Assembly (NCBI GenBank): GCA_964247055.1
Contig: OZ176053.1
Coordinates: 11,718,001-11,782,000 of the forward strand
Reading direction: 5' to 3'
From: Paragordius varius
Lineage: Eukaryota; Nematomorpha
DNA: 64,000 nt
A model generated the notes under the pieces. The model did no database searches, had not been told where the DNA came from, and saw only the letters and a program-made list of their open reading frames with translations. Of the stretch, positions 1 through 12,050 are shown one piece after another (within the stretch, counting starts at the first letter, position 1; the number at the start of each line of letters is the position of its first letter). Position numbers and translations under genes: made by a program.

Positions 1-240
1 GTTTAACACACTTACCAAAATTTACAAACAGTTGATCATAACCAAATACTTTGCGGTATCAAAATTAAATTTAAAATAACCTAACCTATGTTAGATGCCA
101 GCCAGTACTTTAAATATTAATTTTTACGACAAAACATTTAGATATTTTTACACAAATATTTTGCCATATTATACTAAACCTAATCACTCTCAAGTAAAAA
201 ATTGCCTAAAATCTAATGAATCCTTAAATATGGTTTATAT

Positions 241-494
241 ACCATTTACAGTTGAAATCACCCTCGAATAATTCAAATCCACCCTAAAATAAAGAAGTGT
301 TTTTTCACATTAAACCTTTTTTTTATATTTTTAAATATAAAATTCTGTTTACAATTAATATAATGCTGAAAAAATAATAAACAATGAGTAAAAATATGTT
401 TTTATTAATGAATAGTTATATTAGCCCAAAAACACATAATTTACTTTTAGGGTAGATTTGAATTGTTCAAAGGTGAATTAGAATTGTAAATTGT
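241..494. mobile_element. MITE with ACCATTTACA ends, ATAT target duplication
   Basis: The terminal inverted repeats are ACCATTTACA at the left and TGTAAATTGT at the right. Inside, subterminal repeats read AATTCAAATC on one side and GATTTGAATTGTTC on the other. It is flanked by ATAT on both sides (237-240 and 495-498). The empty site in the duplicate at 5351 has a single ATAT. Similar copies lie at 15814-15996 and 35251-35518. It has no coding capacity. Confidence 0.85.
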
Positions 495-670
495 ATATCA
501 TCAACATTTGAAATTATGGAAACGCCATGAATAATTTTGAATGAAACGATTTTTAAAAGATTTCGATATTGAAAAATTTACGTCATATTAATCTATTGTG
601 ATGACTATTTTTGTTTTGGGATTCATTAACTTGGTTTTTACTAAATATATAATAATATTTCGTACTTTAG

Positions 671-694
671 ATACCACCGTAGCACCAGCCAGAG
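671..694 (+). CDS. Microexon encoding DTTVAPAR
   Basis: This 24-base exon lies between a TTTAG acceptor and a GTATGT donor. It is phase 1 at both ends, so including or skipping it keeps the frame. With the preceding G it reads D-T-T-V-A-P-A-R. A near-identical exon occurs at 6350-6382 within a longer duplicated segment, and the conserved splice sites in both copies support a real exon. Confidence 0.45.
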
Positions 695-1007
695 GTATGT
701 TCAGAAATGTTTATTTCAATGATTTAAGCTTATCTTAATCATCTAAACAAAAAATGGGCGTATAATTTTACAGAGTTAGGCAAAGCGTATACTTAATTGA
801 TACTTTTTTGTAAAATTGGCTAAAACATATTTAGCCTTTTCCGAATAAAAAGCAAATTTTATAGGAGTGGAATAAAGACTAAATAAAAAAAGAAGCTTGA
901 TTAGGATCGCCTCTTATGCATGACTTCAACTTCTCAAAATAGTACCGGAAACTTTTTGTTACATTGAAGATCATATTATGCATTATTATAGAAAACCCGG
1001 AAACCAG

Positions 1008-1038
<31 letters not shown>

Positions 1039-4000
1039 GTATAAATTTATATTTATTTACAAAATATATTAAACCATTTTTGAGCGTAGTTAATGTTGGG
1101 TCTTAATCATAATGAATACTTTTCGAACTTGTAACTTTGAGGGCATGTTAAAATAATCTTGCGACATTTTAAATTTTTTTTACCAAGTTTGTCGAAAATG
1201 TTAATTTCAGTATTTGTCTGTTTCATTCGTTTTTATTATGTTACATATAATTTTACTTTCACCGTAAACCCGATGAACCTAATTCTAAAATATATGGATT
1301 AAATCATGTTAACCATTCTGATAAATAACCCATTTTATGACTTAATTTATTTTGATTTTAAAACACAATCTGTAAATGTTTAACAATGGAATTACATTAG
1401 GTAATTAATGACCAATACCAGGTGTAGTCATAAGTTATAGGCTAGACAAGAGAAGACGGAGCGAAAATAGGACGATTAAATTGATACAGACCCCATTCGT
1501 TCCTCTAAAAACTACAAACGCCCAACATTTAGGTTCGCCAAAAAATAACGTATCATATATATCATTAAATATTCACATCGAATTTTTTTCTGCAAAAAAA
1601 ACACCTTCGGCGCATTGCTTTTCTATTATTTTCTCAGAAGAGAAATGATGTTGAAAGTCATCGTTTGGTAAAAACATATGGTGTTAACATGTCTGAAATA
1701 TGTGAAACATGGGGTTCGAACATTTAAAAGTTGTGATAATGTAAAGTGACTGGTCGCTCAGTAAATCTCACTGCGAAGACGATAAATCCAGGAGTTATTA
1801 ATGATGACTCAACTCAAACCCATAACCATTACTGATATGACAAACAATAATCAGTAGCGTCTATGAGCAATTGGAAAGATTTAAACTCGTTAAATGGATC
1901 TTTCATAATTTGTATATACGCCACTCAAAGTGACTTGTATAATCTTGCGTCAACTTCACGGAAGAAAATCATTTTTGCCTCGAGTAACAATTTAAGAGAA
2001 GTGGCTTTCTATATCCAAAGTGGAAAAATCGTGGCGTTCACCCCAAGCCGCAACACTAAGGCCTAATCGCTTCGGCAAGAAATCATGTTGTGTAGTGTTA
2101 TTATTATGTACTATGAACTTTAAATCCCGGCATTTTACAAACACCTTTATTAATAATAAATGATTGATTTGAACCATGCAGTAGAAAAACGACCGGAACG
2201 CGCGCAGAGTGTATTCCTTATTTCAATATTCCGTCTCACACACCAAACTAGTGAAGAAGCCTTAAAAACACTTTGAAGGAAATTCTTCCGTATCAGCTAG
2301 AGCTCTTGTGGCCTGGTGACATTCGATTATTACCACTTTGCATCAATCAACATCAGCCGCAAAGCTCTTTAATAATTTCCAAGATAAAATGGTTGACAAT
2401 GTTTGGCACGAGACAATCAGTTTTTCTGGCACGGCATCTGTATATTACGTGTAGAGATGGGCAAAATGCGTAGAAACGGATGAACAATATTGAGAATATA
2501 TTAATGATAGGTTTTCTTTCCAAACATTTTTTTAGTGAAAACCGGTTAATTTATCGCTACACCTCGTGTTATTCAAACCGAGCAAATGAAATTTATGTAA
2601 TGTGTGAACGCCTTATTATAAAAAATCGGGATAAATTTATTTATATATATATATATTATATTTAAACCATATAGTGGCTCCTCCTCCTTCATGTAACTTT
2701 TCAATATAAATTAATATTTTAAACATGCATATTTTTTAAAAATTTGGAATTATCATATAAAAAAATGCAAAATAAAATGCGCATGTTTTAATTCATTTTT
2801 AATTTTTTGCTCTGTAATTTAAGAAATAAATAATTTAAATGTATCATAATTGGCCAAAATGGATTAAACTTTGGTTATTTTAAATATTACAGTATTTATT
2901 TATATCTTCCATTTTTTAATATTGTACCAACAAACATCTATATATTTATAAAAATGGAAATGCTGGCTTATCTGTTTCCGGAAAACCGGTAAACCCATTC
3001 AAATCCAAATATCAAAAATATATAATCATTGATAAATGCCCCGACAATAGCTTCGCCCTTTTTTTGAATTAGGCCCCCAGTTCGGGCCACCCCGTGTAAA
3101 AAACGGTTTTTTTTGCAAACTAAGTCCACAAAAATCGTGTCTTTGAGACAATTTTCCGGAGAACCTGTTGGACCATTCGATTTCAAATATGATTTTTTTT
3201 TACTTATTTTCGATTGCGCCGAACATAGTCGGCTCGCTTTTTTAATTTCGGCCCTCTTTTTACCCGCTCCCCCCGGGTAATTAAATTTATGTAATGTGTG
3301 AACGCCCTATTTTAAAAAATTGGGATATATTTATTTAATATATATTATATTTATATTCCTTTTTCAATAAACCATATAGTGGCTCCTCCTCCTTCATGTA
3401 ACTTTTTAATATGAATTATTTTTTTAAATATGCATATTTTTTATATTTGGAATCTTCATGTAAAAAGAAATGCGAAAAACTAAAATGTGCATGTTTTTAA
3501 TAACTTTACACTATTTTCTGTTCTGTAATTTATTAAATAAATAATTAATAATGTATCAAAATTGGCCAAAATGGATTAAACTTTGGTTATTTCAAATATT
3601 TTACAGTAAAAATTAAATTTATTAAGACAAAACGTGAATATAAATTTTTTCCCCTAAGACAGCCATTATAAGCCCTGTCTTCCTTTTCACAACCCTATTA
3701 TTAACGATTTCAAATTAGGTTTGTCACCAATTTAAATCTCTATTACTTTATTTCGAAACCGAAAACGATAGGCTATAAAAAATAAAGCTTAAAAAACATA
3801 TCTGTGTATTTTTCTAAAAAATAATAGTTTTGGTTATAATTTCAATTTTCAAATTCAGTTCACAACTTTTTAATAAAAGATATATAAATAAATCATTTAT
3901 TAATATCATCCATTTTCCAATATTGTATCAACATACATATTTATTTATATAATTAAATAAGAGAAATAAAATTTTGATAACATGGTTTTTTTAATATTTT

Positions 4001-7000
4001 TTTATATTCAAATTTAAACTATTTTATTACGTGTATATTAGCTGTAGTACCTCCCATATCCTCAAGTAATTATTATATTATAATCTTCCGCTGACCTTTG
4101 AAAAAATCAAACTTTCATAGATTTAAATTTAGATTTTATAGGATATACACTATAAATAAATTATGGATCAAAACAGGCTGGAACACGATTAAATTAAAAA
4201 ATATATGTAAATTTAGAAGATTGTTATATTTCAAAAGCATAAGCTCCATACTATTCAATTATGATTATTTCAAATTACCTTAAAAATAAACACAAAGAGA
4301 TAGACATAACCTGATTTTTTCTTTATAAAATAAAGCAGGGTTTCCCAATAATGGTTCATGGGGCTGGCTGAAAAGGCTAACCGCAAAAATTATAGATAGT
4401 TAGGGTTTAGTATTGTTTATAGTTATAAGAAATTGAATTTTTTTAAAAAATACAATTTGTAAAATTTACTTTTTATGATGATAGTAATACATCTAAAAAT
4501 AAACATTATTTGATTATTAAACCTTATTATATATTGTATAAAAACAAATTTAGAATACGGTTTTTTTGTTAATTTTGAAAATGGTACAAAAAGTGTCAGA
4601 TGCTTAAATGCTTTTGCCACAAATAATTAAAATTTTAAAATATATTGTCAAGTGTGTCACATAGAAATTTTCCAAAACGATAAGTTATATTTCTTTTTAT
4701 TATAGCATTAATACTGAATTATTAATTTATCCCCCAATGACTCCATTTATAAAAGTCAAATATTGGAAATATAAAAAATGTTGCGTTAAGTTGGGTAAAA
4801 AATATAACCAAACTTTTGATAAATGCTTACTTTATTAGGCTTGAGTTAGTTTAAATTATACCTTTAATGTTAAAATATATGGTCTAATCTAATTGTATTA
4901 ACATGGTGTGTAGATTGGTAATAGATTTTCAAAATTATTGGGAAATTGTTTAAATTGTTTCAGTTTATTAACGAAAAAATAACCAGATACGAGGCTCAAA
5001 GTTATATTAATATATGAATCTAAACGGTAATTTGGCCAAAATATAATTATCGAACCGTATTATAGCTTGAACAATTTTATTTTACATTGTTTCACTTTAA
5101 TTTAAAAGTTACAGTTGATCATAATCAAATATACTTTGCTGCATCAAAATAAAATCTAAATCTAAAATTTCACTATACTTTTAGAAGGCCAGTACCTTAA
5201 GGGATTTACTAAAAAATTTTAATTAATTTTGATGACAAAACATTGAAATATTACTTACACTAACAATTTGTCATGATATATTAAACCTATTCACTCTCAA
5301 GTAAAAAAATTGCAATAAAAGGAAGTAAGAAATGATTTAATAGATGGTTTATATCATAAACATTTGAGGTAATGGCCAAAACGCCTTGAATAACAATGCA
5401 AACAAGTCTTAAAAGATTTCTAATATATTGGGATATTACGTTAAAAACTAAAGGGGAATTTTTAATATCACAAATGAGATCTTTTAAAGTGATAAATTTT
5501 GGGTGTGTATCGTTGAGAAGGGCTATTTGTTGGTAATGAATTGTTTCAATTTCTTAAATATTGTTCTTAAAGATCATTACCAGCCAATAGCTGATTTAAT
5601 TAGATAAAACTTTTTTTGACTCCAATTATTTTTTTGAAGTTTAACTTCAAACCTATCGAAATTCTCGTAAAACCTGGCAAACTTTACAAAAAAAACTAAA
5701 TCAAATATAGCTATCAATATATATTATTGGTGATCACATAATTCAAGCGTTCATTTCATTTTTTAAAGGTTTATACCTCAATTGAATTATTTTTATATTG
5801 CTAAAATTTTATTTCGAATTGTTAAATAATTTGTCATTTTCAAAGTCTCTGTATCAACTAACTTAATGTAAGAATAATTTAATTAAAAAAACGAGAGGAG
5901 TTTCTGCGTGTTATTAAATTTTTTAACAAATCAATAAAGCAAAAAATTACTCTAAATAAACATCTATATGATTAGACTCTAAGCTTACCAAAAACTAATA
6001 TTAAGCAAAATATAAGTTAATAAATGGCTTAAATTTAATTCTATATATTGAAAATTAATATATCATGACTCATAAGAATTTTGTAATACATTAAAGCTAT
6101 TTATAATGTATGATTAGATATACATTGCTATTTGTCAATTTAAAATTGTCAGTTGTATGCATTTGTAAAAACGACTATACTGGTTTGTATGCTATCTGGT
6201 ATTAATTAATGAAAAATTTTCAATGTACACTTACTTATAATGTTTTCATAAACAAATATTACATATTAATCTCTTGTGATGACTATTTTTGTTTTTAGAT
6301 ACATTAAACTGGGTTATTACAAAATATATATTAATATTTCGTACTTTAGATACCACCGTGGCACCAGCTAAACCAGCTAAAGGTATATTCAGAAATGTTT
6401 ATTTCAAAGATTTAAGCTTATTATGAAACCCTGAATCATTTAAACAAATAATTGGGCCTATAATTATACAGTATATAGCAAATAGGATTAGTATTGGCTA
6501 ATGATAATCAATGAACAATTAGCAAATTAACTTGCTCACACTGTAATTTAGGCATTGGAATTTTTTGCCATTTTACATGTCTAACCAGTTTTAAAACAAG
6601 CAACCATCGCGTTTAAAATAAACTATAAAATATTTTCTTTTAATTTTGGCTTTCAAAAACTCTTACATTTTAATTATACGATCATTAGTTTACCAAATAT
6701 AAAATATACATTATGAATATAAAATCATGCAATTTAAGACTAATTAAAATTTAAGTTTTTTGATTGTAGTTTAATAAAAACTCGTCAGTATATCCACTTG
6801 GCTAACTTTTAAGGCCAAATTGTTTTTTTTGTAACCGAAACCCAAACGCATTGAAATTGAAATATATGCGAAGTTTTGCGATAAAAATTTTTGTTGTAAA
6901 TCATTAAAATTAATTATTTATCAAGTTTAACCACAATTTAGATAAATGTTTATATTATTAAATGTTAGGGCAGAGGTGACCAACAAATATCTTTGCAGCT

Positions 7001-8508
7001 ACTTTGATAATTTTAGTTTTTTTATATTTATTGTAAGCCCAATTTTTGATCGTAAATTTTTGTTTGAAATCAATTTTTTATTTCTAAAATTTTTTAAAGC
7101 AATTTTTTCGGAAAAAAGTGTGTGAACATCCCTGTTATAGAGTGTTTCAATATGTTCATATATATAAATCATAAATTTTTTTAGGAAAAATTGTTAAGAA
7201 ATTAGTTGATTTAATGGTATAACATAAAAAGTTACAAACGTTTTTTTTGGACAAAAAGCCGTTATATAATAGTCCATTCATAAAAATGTCCGCATAAGTA
7301 GTATATTTGATTAAATAATTTTGTAAAAATTCCTCTTTGGGTTTTAATTCAAAAAAGACTAACTTATTATTAACACGGTTACAACTTTCAATTGAATTTT
7401 AGGATACATTCAATTCAAGCTAAAAAAACAATAGAATTTTATAAACATATGACTATCCTCAAAAAATCATTGGTGCCTAAAGAAAATATGTGTTCTGAAT
7501 TCAATCAACGCCTAAAAAATATTCATATCTAATATATATATATATATATATTGTATCCAGTAAACAGTAATTTTATTGATTATCAGCCTTTCAATTGGCT
7601 AATTGAGAAAAATGTGTAGACACGAATTCTGAATTTCCAATCAAAAGATCCATATAATCAATAATCCTTTTATTTTAATTCATAAACTAATAATACGATC
7701 TCATAGACTTTGATTATTCGATTCCTATTGTATTCAAAAAACACTTCAGGTTAAAATTAAATATAACCTAATTATAAGAGCTATCATTTTAATCTCCAAA
7801 TAAACCCTGTATACAAACATACGTTTCATAATCAAATTAAATCTATAACATTGGGTTTCCTTATTGGAAACTCACTAAACTATCATATGCTATAGAAATG
7901 TATTTTTTTTAACAAAAAATATAATCAAACAAATATTATTTTAGTTATGTATATGCATTTAATTTTTTCTCCATTTGCCATTTAAAAGGGACGCGTATAA
8001 CCAATAAAATGAATGCTGTTTATGTATTGTTTTTAAAAATGTAATATTTATTGTTATTAGTTGTCAAGTTTTATGAAAGTTGTACCGATATAGAATGTTG
8101 CTCCTCTTATCCGTTAAAGTTTGAAAAGAATGTAAGCAAGGCTACGGAACTAAGAGTTGGTGCTTACTGGCGTCGAGGTGACTAAAAATTGATTAAATGT
8201 TTTAATTTATGAGATTGTTGTAATTTTTATTATCGTAGGCCCACCTGTAAAATATACGGTAAACGAAAAGACTGAATATATGTCCATAATAAATGTGACT
8301 AGCTATATGGTAATTTCTAATATTTTATATATTAATACTAACAAATATATATTATATGATTTATAATTGTTTATAATAGAAAAACGCCAAGGTCGAGGCT
8401 CAAATGGATAAATATGTTTTAATGAGTTGGTATAAATTCGGTACGAAGGGATGTACTTGGGATAAATTTTATAATACGATTTTAAAAATGATTGAACAAT
8501 ATTATTAA
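671..8508 (+). CDS. Death-fold domain protein, 3' part of gene
   Basis: Five exons join in phase: 671-694, 6350-6382 (both microexons, phase 1 to 1), 8061-8177 (1 to 1), 8239-8309 (1 to 0) and 8380-8508 (phase 0, ending in TAA). The two microexons are probably alternatives, as they are duplicates. The last three exons encode about 104 residues. The end of that stretch reads like helices 5-6 of a death domain: an amphipathic segment, then W-Y-x-F-G-T-K-G-x-T-W, then a hydrophobic helix. An earlier L-R-V-G-A-Y-W-R-R fits helix 1-2. Death domains make homotypic contacts in immune and apoptosis adaptors such as FADD, IMD and MyD88; which one this is cannot be told. The 5' part lies left of the window. 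The domain call is by eye and could be wrong. Confidence 0.45.
1429..2590 (+). mobile_element. Mariner transposon remnant
   Basis: Broken frames match mariner transposase in order. The stretch at 1863-2066 fits the region from the I-G-K-x-x-K-L-G-x-W-I-P segment to the D-E-K-W segment. Further on, about 2280-2510 fits the catalytic S-P-D-L-A-P-S-D-Y region and the C-terminal W-A-K-C motif. The 5' end AGTCATAAGTTATAGG resembles the terminal repeat of the copy at 11040. Multiple stops and frameshifts make it non-functional. Confidence 0.75.
2590..2950. repeat. Tandem duplication, unit 1
   Basis: It begins AAATTTATGTAATGTGTGAA and includes CATATAGTGGCTCCTCCTCC and TTGGCCAAAATGGATTAAAC. The same landmarks recur in the same order at 3285-3605. 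The left boundary coincides with the end of the mariner remnant. Confidence 0.8.
2955..3282. other. GC-richer patch of unknown origin
   Basis: It is noticeably richer in G and C than its surroundings, with runs such as CCCGCTCCCCCCGGG and GGGCCACCCCG. It has a 72-codon open frame on the minus strand (2968-3186) that matches nothing I recognise. It sits exactly between the two units of the tandem duplication. It is probably a fragment of a mobile element. Confidence 0.4.
3285..3605. repeat. Tandem duplication, unit 2
   Basis: This is the partner of 2590-2950. The end of unit 1 (TATCTTCCATTTTTTAATATTG) reappears only at about 3895-3950, so some 280 bases have been inserted in unit 2 or lost from unit 1. 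Confidence 0.75.
5100..6480. repeat. Segmental duplication, copy 2
   Basis: This is the partner of 1-800. It has the unoccupied MITE target at 5351-5354. It also has about 800 bases, roughly 5455-6260, with no counterpart in copy 1. That extra stretch is either an insertion here or a deletion in copy 1; I see no clear ends or coding content in it. Confidence 0.75.
6350..6382 (+). CDS. Microexon encoding DTTVAPAKPAK, duplicate of 671-694
   Basis: This 33-base exon has a TTTAG acceptor and a GTATAT donor and is phase 1 to 1. It starts with the same D-T-T-V-A-P-A as the copy at 671 but carries an extra P-A-K unit. Its phase joins directly to the exon at 8061. The surrounding intron is also similar to that of the first copy, so the exon was duplicated with its flanks. 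Confidence 0.45.
6971..7134. mobile_element. hAT-type MITE
   Basis: The left end is CAGAGGTGACCAACAAATAT and the right end is GTGTGTGAACATCCCTG, an imperfect inverted repeat of the CAGGGGTGTCCAAC type used by hAT transposons. It has no coding capacity. It lies in the intron before the exon at 8061. Confidence 0.65.
8061..8177 (+). CDS. Exon: Cys-rich stretch and start of death-like fold
   Basis: The acceptor is TTATTAG and the donor CGAG/GTGACT; the exon is phase 1 to 1 and open throughout. It encodes about 38 residues with three cysteines (E-S-C-T-D-I-E-C-C), followed by the candidate helix L-R-V-G-A-Y-W-R-R. A second possible acceptor, ATATAG at 8091-8093, would also keep the frame and would remove 11 residues. 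Confidence 0.5.
8239..8309 (+). CDS. Exon: middle of death-like fold
   Basis: The acceptor is TATCGTAG and the donor ATG/GTAATT; phase 1 to 0. It encodes about 23 residues beginning G-P-P-V-K-Y-T-V-N-E-K-T. Its ends match the neighbouring exons exactly, which is the main support for it. Confidence 0.45.
8380..8508 (+). CDS. Terminal exon: helices 5-6 of death-like domain
   Basis: The acceptor is TTTATAATAG; the exon is phase 0 and has 42 codons followed by TAA. The pattern V-E-A-Q-M-x-x-x-V-L-M-S-W, then G-T-K-G-C-T-W-D-K-F-Y-N-T-I-L, resembles the ML..W...G..AT...L...L signature of death domains. Possible AATAAA-type signals lie some 250 bases or more downstream. Confidence 0.5.
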   Translation, partial: KNAKVEAQMDKYVLMSWYKFGTKGCTWDKFYNTILKMIEQYY

Positions 8509-11039
8509 ACAATATGGAAATTTATAGAAATGAATGTTTTTTTTAATTTGTACGTCATCTAATCCAATATTTTATATTTTTTTATTAATTACTGAATCAA
8601 TCCTATATGATTTATATACTAATATCTTTCCAACTCACACTGTTTTACAATAATTTTCGACTGATAAATGTAACTACCTTGATATTAAATTTAACTTTTC
8701 AACTTTTATCAGCTATAGCCATCTCATCTCTGCTTCTTCAAAAACTTTTATTTTTATGGTAACTAAATAAACATAAATTTTACTTTTTACTTTTAATATT
8801 ATTATTAGCCAATAAATATCCCCTTTATATGTGTTATACTTGATGAAAAATAAATCAATACTTAGATTGTAATTGGCTAATTGATGTTGTTATATTATTA
8901 TGTCTTATTGGCCCAGAAGCTTTATAATTAATATTGATGGTTATTGTAGGCAAAATATAATCACAACAAATTGACTCAAATAAAAGATGATTGAAAGATG
9001 TAAATTTATATTTAACAGTAATTGAAAAATTTAAATTTAGTCAAAAAATCTGAGGCGATAAAAATGTCGGCATCATAAGATTATGTAAATAGTTTTTATA
9101 TACCCATCAGATCTGTATTAAGATGGGTTACTTATGGTAAAACAACCCAAATATATTTGGTAGGAGTGAATATGTATATTTTAAGTATTTTAGGTTCTTA
9201 ATAAGCTTTACCTTTATTTGATAAAATTTGAAATGGCCACAATATCCTATTTTGGTCTCAGTGTGCTTTAAAATTTTAATAAATAGAGATTAATAGGGTT
9301 TTAATAAAGTATTATATGTTACATCTTCTATGAATTAACTTTGTTCAAAAAAGTGTTTGAATTAATAAAATGCTTTTTGGTTAATGTTCGCCTATTTTTA
9401 CAGATCGTATATGATTTAAAATAGATAATAATTCCTAATCGCTTCCTTTTCGCATAATAACCAATTCAACAATATTAAGTAAAATTATTATTTGTCTGGC
9501 TAAAGTTATAATATGATAAGAAACCCTTACGTCCGTCAAATACCCATAAAAGCAAAGTTGTCCATAAAAAACACAATTTTATAAAAGCTGTGGGCTAAAG
9601 TTCGAAACAATAAGTGGTAGATGTAGGTGAGACGACCCGCTCGATTCAAGTTGCGAGAGCTGTTTCAGAACTAGATTCAAAATCAAAAAGGTTAAAACAG
9701 CAACCTGTATGGGTTTTATTTTTAGGAAGCTGGTTCTACCGCACAAAATAGAATTAATCGGTCTTATTAAACTGCAAGAACCATTTTAACCGGTTCCAAG
9801 ATCGGGATGAAGATTTTTAGACTTTATATATATATATATATATATTACCTTTCAATCTGCTTTTTTAAAATGGATATTTATAAAATTTATTTTTACAAAC
9901 TATTAAGTTTAAGAAAAAATAATTTGTCGGTTGTGGGCATTACATATTCGGGGAATCATTTTTGTGCGCATTGGGAAGGAAATATAAACCAATCCAGCAC
10001 CAATCCATTTTTATAATTCCAAACCCAAAGTTGTTGACGTCTGTATCTTTGTACACAATTTTTTTCAATAGCGGCTCTATTTCAAAAAATTTATATTATA
10101 AAACATTTTTATAAACAGGTATTTTGGAATATATTACTTATTGCAAACTCCGATTTCTATTTGTTGAACCCAATTTGGAAAAAGGTGGGCAATAAGCATG
10201 GATTTACTATGAATGTTTTTAGCCCATCTCGGTGTAATTATTTTTTTGAGAGTAGCACAATCATTTGACAAGGGTGTCCCAAAGGAATTACTGTGTTGTG
10301 ACTCGGTTAAAGAGCGCAAAAGAAGTCTGATCAAAAAAAATCAAATATGCATAATTTTTCAAATAATGTTACAATGAAAATTTTTCTATATTTTCCTCTA
10401 GCACAAAATCAAAACCATTTTTATTCGTTAAAAATATTTTTATTCCATCAATAATATTGAAATCTTTTCTTTCAAACAATTAAAACATTAATTGAAATAT
10501 GTGGTATTAAAATAAATCTAAAAGGGGAGGTCAAAAGAGCTAACGGTCAAATTGTGTATGGTATATATATATATATATCAAAATTTATTGTCATTGATGT
10601 TTTAATTATACTACTATGTTTTTTGTATTAATTTATGATCAAAAATAATTGTGATTTCGATCATTTAAGCATGATATACAATAATCAATATATTAAACAA
10701 TGCGCTTCCTTTTACCATAATTTTTATCGACATCATGTGAGAAACAGTGCAATTTATAATTTTAGCAAACAACGAAAAAACTTAAATTGTTTTTTCAAAT
10801 ATTTTTACACTCAATACGGGTGCTCATTATGCGGCCGTTCAAAATATTTTTACGGCCTGCTAAAAATATGAAACAAAAAACCAAGTAAATAAATTTTAAA
10901 ATTTTTTAATTTCTAATTAACATTCTAAAATTTATATTATTTACTCAATAATATTATTTTTACAATAATTTACCTAAAATTATATTTTCATAACACTATT
11001 AATTGTTTAGTAAAGATTTAAGGTCATTTATATATTAAA
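8509..11039. other. Intergenic, no gene seen
   Basis: AT-rich sequence with microsatellites near 9825-9845 and 10562-10578. The open frames at 9807-10016, 10134-10334 and 10635-10871 have no recognisable motifs. A stretch near 9600-9800 is less AT-rich but has no supported frame. Confidence 0.6.
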
Positions 11040-12050
11040 TGTAGTCATAAGTCATTCGGTTTACTAAGAGAACGTGTATTTCACAGAAACACAGAACCCA
11101 TTTTGTTCATGAGGCATTAAACTTCAAACATTCACAACTTGAGTCCGCCAAAAGTAGCGTTTTATTTAACATTCAGCAATCAGTTGATATTATGCCTGAA
11201 AAAGTACATTTGAGGAATCCATAGCTTTTCTTATTACAACAGAAGAAAAAGATGGATGAACATAGTTTGCTAGTGAAACATATGGTGAATATAATCTGTT
11301 GATTAAAACATTGAATTCGTAAATTAAAGTTGTCATTTCAATGTGAAAGACAGTAAGGGGTTCTGGTAGACGAAGACGATCAAATAGTTATTGGATGATT
11401 GCCAACGTCTAACAATCGGCAGTAGCGTTATATGTATAACAAAATACAAACAATAAATGTTTACTAGCAATGATAAGGATCAATAAAGTTGGTAAACAGG
11501 TTCCACAACACATTTTGAATGAACCTTTAATAAAATGACTTGTGACTTCATCAACATGAAAAGAAATTATTTTTACATAAATTAGTGAAGGGTGATGAGA
11601 AATGGATATTTTTGTAAAGCCAAACGAAATAATCATGGGTTTCACCTGCCAAGGCGGTCCAAAGGCCGAATTGCTTCGGCAAAACGACATTTTTTATGTT
11701 TGGTTTGATATCAAATGATTAACTTAAACCATAAATTAAACAAACGACCGAAATGAACTAGAAAATATAGCGTAATTCTTTAACAAAATGCTTCGTTTCA
11801 CATAGAAACCAGTATATGTAAGACACCTTAAAATTGCTTCGATGGGAAGTTCTTTCACATCCGCTATATACCTGGTGCTGACTATTTTTAATTTGCATGA
11901 ATGGGGCACCCTCTCGCAGATAAATATTTTGATAATTTCGGAGACGTTGGATGGCATGACGAACGGTTTGCAACAAAAGACAATAAGGTTTTTCTCGCAA
12001 CGCATTTTAAATTACTTGAAGGGCGAAATATATAGAATCTAAAGAAATTA
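11040..12050 (+). mobile_element. Mariner transposon remnant
   Basis: The 5' end AGTCATAAGTCATTCGGTTT is the terminal repeat. Disrupted frames follow mariner transposase order: a helix-turn-helix and linker region near 11220-11400, the F-L-H-K-L-V-K-G-D-E-K-W-I catalytic block near 11555-11605, and the W-E-V-L-S-H-P catalytic-to-C-terminal part near 11840-12030. Several stops and frameshifts make it non-functional. The minus-strand open frames over it are shadows. Confidence 0.85.

Larger units (their letters stand above)
1..800. repeat. Segmental duplication, copy 1
   Basis: Sequence from the left edge to about 800 resembles 5100-6480 in the same orientation. Shared landmarks are the stretch with GTTGATCATAA, the run with TCACTCTCAAGTAAAAA, the TGATGACTATTTTTGTTTT block, the microexon and the GATTTAAGCTTAT block after it. 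Copy 1 carries a MITE (241-494) that copy 2 lacks. The duplication continues beyond the left edge. Confidence 0.8.
695..6349. other. Large intron or spacer filled with repeats
   Basis: Apart from the repeats listed separately I find no supported exon here. It holds an (AT)n run at about 1010-1035, a mariner remnant, a tandem duplication with a GC-richer patch, and about 1.5 kb of plain AT-rich sequence (3960-5100). The short open frames over this range lack splice sites and codon bias. Confidence 0.6.

Noticed and set aside
4336-4620. Possible further hAT-type MITE starting CAGGGTTTCCCAA
   Set aside because: No convincing inverted right end could be found.
9600-9800. Less AT-rich stretch sharing GAACC/GGTT-type words with 60310-60360
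   Set aside because: The similarity is short and scattered and no element boundaries can be defined.
10134-10334. 66-codon minus-strand frame in intergenic DNA
   Set aside because: No motif, no splice context and no repeat counterpart; likely chance.
10635-10871. 78-codon plus-strand frame with several Cys and His
   Set aside because: The Cys/His spacing fits no zinc finger and the codon use is as AT-rich as the background.
11409-12042. Minus-strand and overlapping plus-strand open frames
   Set aside because: They are shadows of the broken mariner transposase on the plus strand.
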